Part shown: positions 4,311-5,795 of the stretch, one piece after another
How positions within the stretch are numbered: the first letter of the stretch is position 1
Layout: each line of letters begins with the position of its first letter
Source: an uncultured Eubacteriales bacterium
Lineage (GTDB): Bacteria > Bacillota > Clostridia > Oscillospirales > QAMX01
DNA length: 5,795 nt
Direction of reading: 5' to 3'
Assembly: GCA_900551265.1 (NCBI GenBank)
Contig: URVL01000147.1
Location: forward strand, 1 to 5,795
Program-made: the position numbers and the translations under genes
Notes under the pieces: model-generated
Databases searched by the model: none
What the model saw: the letters and a program-made list of their open reading frames with translations, nothing else
What the model was told of the DNA's origin: nothing

Positions 4311-5795
4311 ATGCCAACGGAAGACGGCAGCATCGTAATACGGGCAACGATTGACGACAAAGACGCCGAAAAAAAATTAAAAAGTCTGAATTCTCAAATT
4401 GACAGGCTGGAAGAAAAAATCAATAAGACGCAGGCGAAACGTTCTCCCCTGGCGGAACAGGCCCTCGAACTCGGCGCCGCGCTGGACGCTGCAAAGCAAA
4501 AGCTCTATGAAATGCAGAGCGCAGGCGCCGGCGCTCATGTGAGCGCTGCACAGCTTACCGCGCAGAAAGAAAATGTGGTGGCATTACAGGCACAGTATAA
4601 CGCCGTGCAATCCCAGGTAGAACGATACGACAAACAATTGAAGGATGCAAACTTTGATCTGGAGTATGCCAAGCAGCAGGCCGGCGAACTGCACCGGCAG
4701 CTGGCAAGGACGGGACCAGCAGCTGAAAAAATGGCGGCCGCCATGGACCGGGCGCAGAAAAGCGCAAAACGGTTTGGCGGGAGGCTTCGGGAGGTCCTGC
4801 GTAGCGCGCTCATATTCACTGTGATTTCACAGGGACTTGCCTCTTTTCGTGACTGGATGGGAAAGGTCATCCGGACAAACGCGGAGGCACAGGAGGCCTT
4901 TGCCAGATTAAAAGGCGCGCTTTTAACGTTGGCACAGCCGCTTGTTGAGGTGATCATTCCTGCGCTGACCAAGTTTATCAATGTGTTAACTATTATCATT
5001 TCCGCGATCGCCAATATTGTATCTGTCCTTTTTGGAAAAACGATCCGTCAATCCCAGGAGGCGGCGAAGGGCCTTTACGAAGAAACGGAGGCTTTGGAAA
5101 GCGTCGGTGGAGCTGCGGAAGAGGCAGCGGGTTCTTTGGCGGGTTTCGACGAAATCAATACGATCCAGACAGAGAATGCCTCCATCAGTGGTGGAGGTAT
5201 GGGTGGTATTGAAGCCGATTTTTCAGCAGTAGAGTCGCTTTCTGCAATGGAACAAAACAAAAATAAAATAGATGAATTTACGGTCTATTTAAGCGGCGCA
5301 GCGTTAGTATTGGGCACCATTTTGTTTTTCTCTGGTGTGAATATTCCCCTCGGTCTTGGTTTAATGGCATTGGGTGCTGCGGGACTGGCCGCAGAGGTAA
5401 AAGAAAATTGGGACACAGCGGATGGAAAAATACGAGAGGCCATCAATAAGGTTTTACTGATTGGCGGTATCCTGCTCCTGGTGATTGGTTTACTTCTGGC
5501 TTTTTCAGGTGTAAAAATTGGAACAGGCCTTGGTTTGATGGCTGTTGGGGCTGCAATGCTATATGCAGAGGCTAAACTCAATTGGGGAGAACTATCCGAA
5601 ACCGTACAAAATAAAATCATGGAAATTCTGATTGCAACCGGTGAATTTCTTTTAACGCTTGGTTTGATCCTGGCGTTATCAGGCGCAGCAATAAAACTAG
5701 GGCTGGGGTTAATGGCGGCGGGAGCAGTAGCGCTGGCTGCTGCTGCAGGACTTGATTGGGATTATTTCAAAGATAATATTAAACGTATTATTGAT
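4311..5795 (+). CDS. Phage tail tape measure protein (3' end beyond window)
   Basis: The frame is open from ATG 4311 to the last base, 495 codons, with no stop. Tape measure proteins fill the tail tube, set tail length and help DNA pass into the host. Order of parts: a charged, glutamine-rich coiled coil (about 17-135); a basic stretch; a hydrophobic helix (about 165-179); a long hydrophobic block (203-241); the LAGFDEINTIQ segment common in Clostridia tape measures; a glycine-rich hinge (about 292-300); then three hydrophobic repeats of 58 residues starting at 324, 382 and 440, each carrying a GLGLMA core and ending in an NW or DW pair. Full-length family members are usually much longer, so much of the gene lies downstream. 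Composition falls from about 58% GC in 5101-5160 to 30% in 5221-5280, suggesting the repeat part came from another source. It is split from its chaperones by the reverse cassette. Confidence 0.92.
   Translation, partial: MPTEDGSIVIRATIDDKDAEKKLKSLNSQIDRLEEKINKTQAKRSPLAEQALELGAALDAAKQKLYEMQSAGAGAHVSAAQLTAQKENVVALQAQYNAVQSQVERYDKQLKDANFDLEYAKQQAGELHRQLARTGPAAEKMAAAMDRAQKSAKRFGGRLREVLRSALIFTVISQGLASFRDWMGKVIRTNAEAQEAFARLKGALLTLAQPLVEVIIPALTKFINVLTIIISAIANIVSVLFGKTIRQSQEAAKGLYEETEALESVGGAAEEAAGSLAGFDEINTIQTENASISGGGMGGIEADFSAVESLSAMEQNKNKIDEFTVYLSGAALVLGTILFFSGVNIPLGLGLMALGAAGLAAEVKENWDTADGKIREAINKVLLIGGILLLVIGLLLAFSGVKIGTGLGLMAVGAAMLYAEAKLNWGELSETVQNKIMEILIATGEFLLTLGLILALSGAAIKLGLGLMAAGAVALAAAAGLDWDYFKDNIKRIID
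5280..5795 (+). repeat. Tandem 58-codon repeats in the tape measure gene
   Basis: Three units run from 5280, 5454 and 5628 (the last is cut by the window end after 56 codons). The serine before each core falls at residues 341, 399 and 457, exactly 58 apart. The cores read SGVNIPLGLGLMALGAA, SGVKIGTGLGLMAVGAA and SGAAIKLGLGLMAAGAV. Each unit looks like two membrane-length hydrophobic helices with a turn, then an amphipathic charged link. The DNA of the cores is less similar than the protein, so the duplications are not recent. Confidence 0.85.

Noticed and set aside
4369..4376. Run of eight A residues early in the tape measure gene as a slippage or frameshift site
   Set aside because: The frame is maintained for the rest of the window and a shift would soon meet stops; Lys-rich coiled coils often have such runs.
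4535..5014. Reverse-strand reading frame opposite the tape measure gene
   Set aside because: It mirrors the coiled-coil coding region, is rich in Ser, Ala and Cys as expected of a shadow, and conflicts with the clear tape measure frame. The same applies to the reverse frame at 5285-5620.

Overview
The window is a stretch of the head-tail joining and tail module of a siphophage or prophage, most likely from a low-to-mid GC Clostridia host (Lachnospiraceae or Oscillospiraceae type). The evidence is gene order and protein families: a DUF6751-like connector protein, Minor_capsid_2-like and Minor_capsid_3-like proteins, a major tail protein, a DUF6673-like protein, a Gp15-like protein and a tape measure protein, all on the + strand. 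This order is typical of the Listeria A118-like tail module as found in gut Clostridia prophages. Family names are recognised by eye from the translated proteins; no database search was run.

Region 1 (1-2717) is a tightly packed operon of six + strand genes. Stops and starts abut or overlap (349 follows the stop at 348; 11 bp, 13 bp and 4 bp overlaps follow), and GAGGTG-like ribosome binding sites lie inside the upstream genes. The products build the neck and tail terminator, the tail tube, and the chaperones that load the tape measure protein.

Region 2 (2718-4310) breaks this operon. It is a compact, less GC-rich reverse-strand unit with its own strong sigma-A type promoter (4255-4283), two membrane-protein genes (3575-4231, a zinc-ribbon/TM/DUF4352-like protein; 2747-3478, a two-TM protein with a glycine-zipper cytosolic domain) and a closing bidirectional hairpin terminator (2718-2748). 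It looks like a moron: an autonomously expressed accessory cassette that could be on during lysogeny. The short gap between the two genes carries a recognisable relic of the 3' end of the glycine-zipper gene, which suggests a lost paralogue.

Region 3 (4311-5795, running off the end) is the tape measure gene, back on the + strand. It has an N-terminal coiled coil, a central hydrophobic zone, the LAGFDEIN segment common in Clostridia tape measures, and at least three hydrophobic repeats with an exact 58-residue period. Base composition drops sharply at about 5200, where the repeat part begins, suggesting a mosaic gene.

The tail genes act together in virion assembly. The reverse cassette is not needed for that on sequence grounds. 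Its membrane location and its place next to the tape measure gene make superinfection exclusion or another lysogenic trait a reasonable but untested guess.
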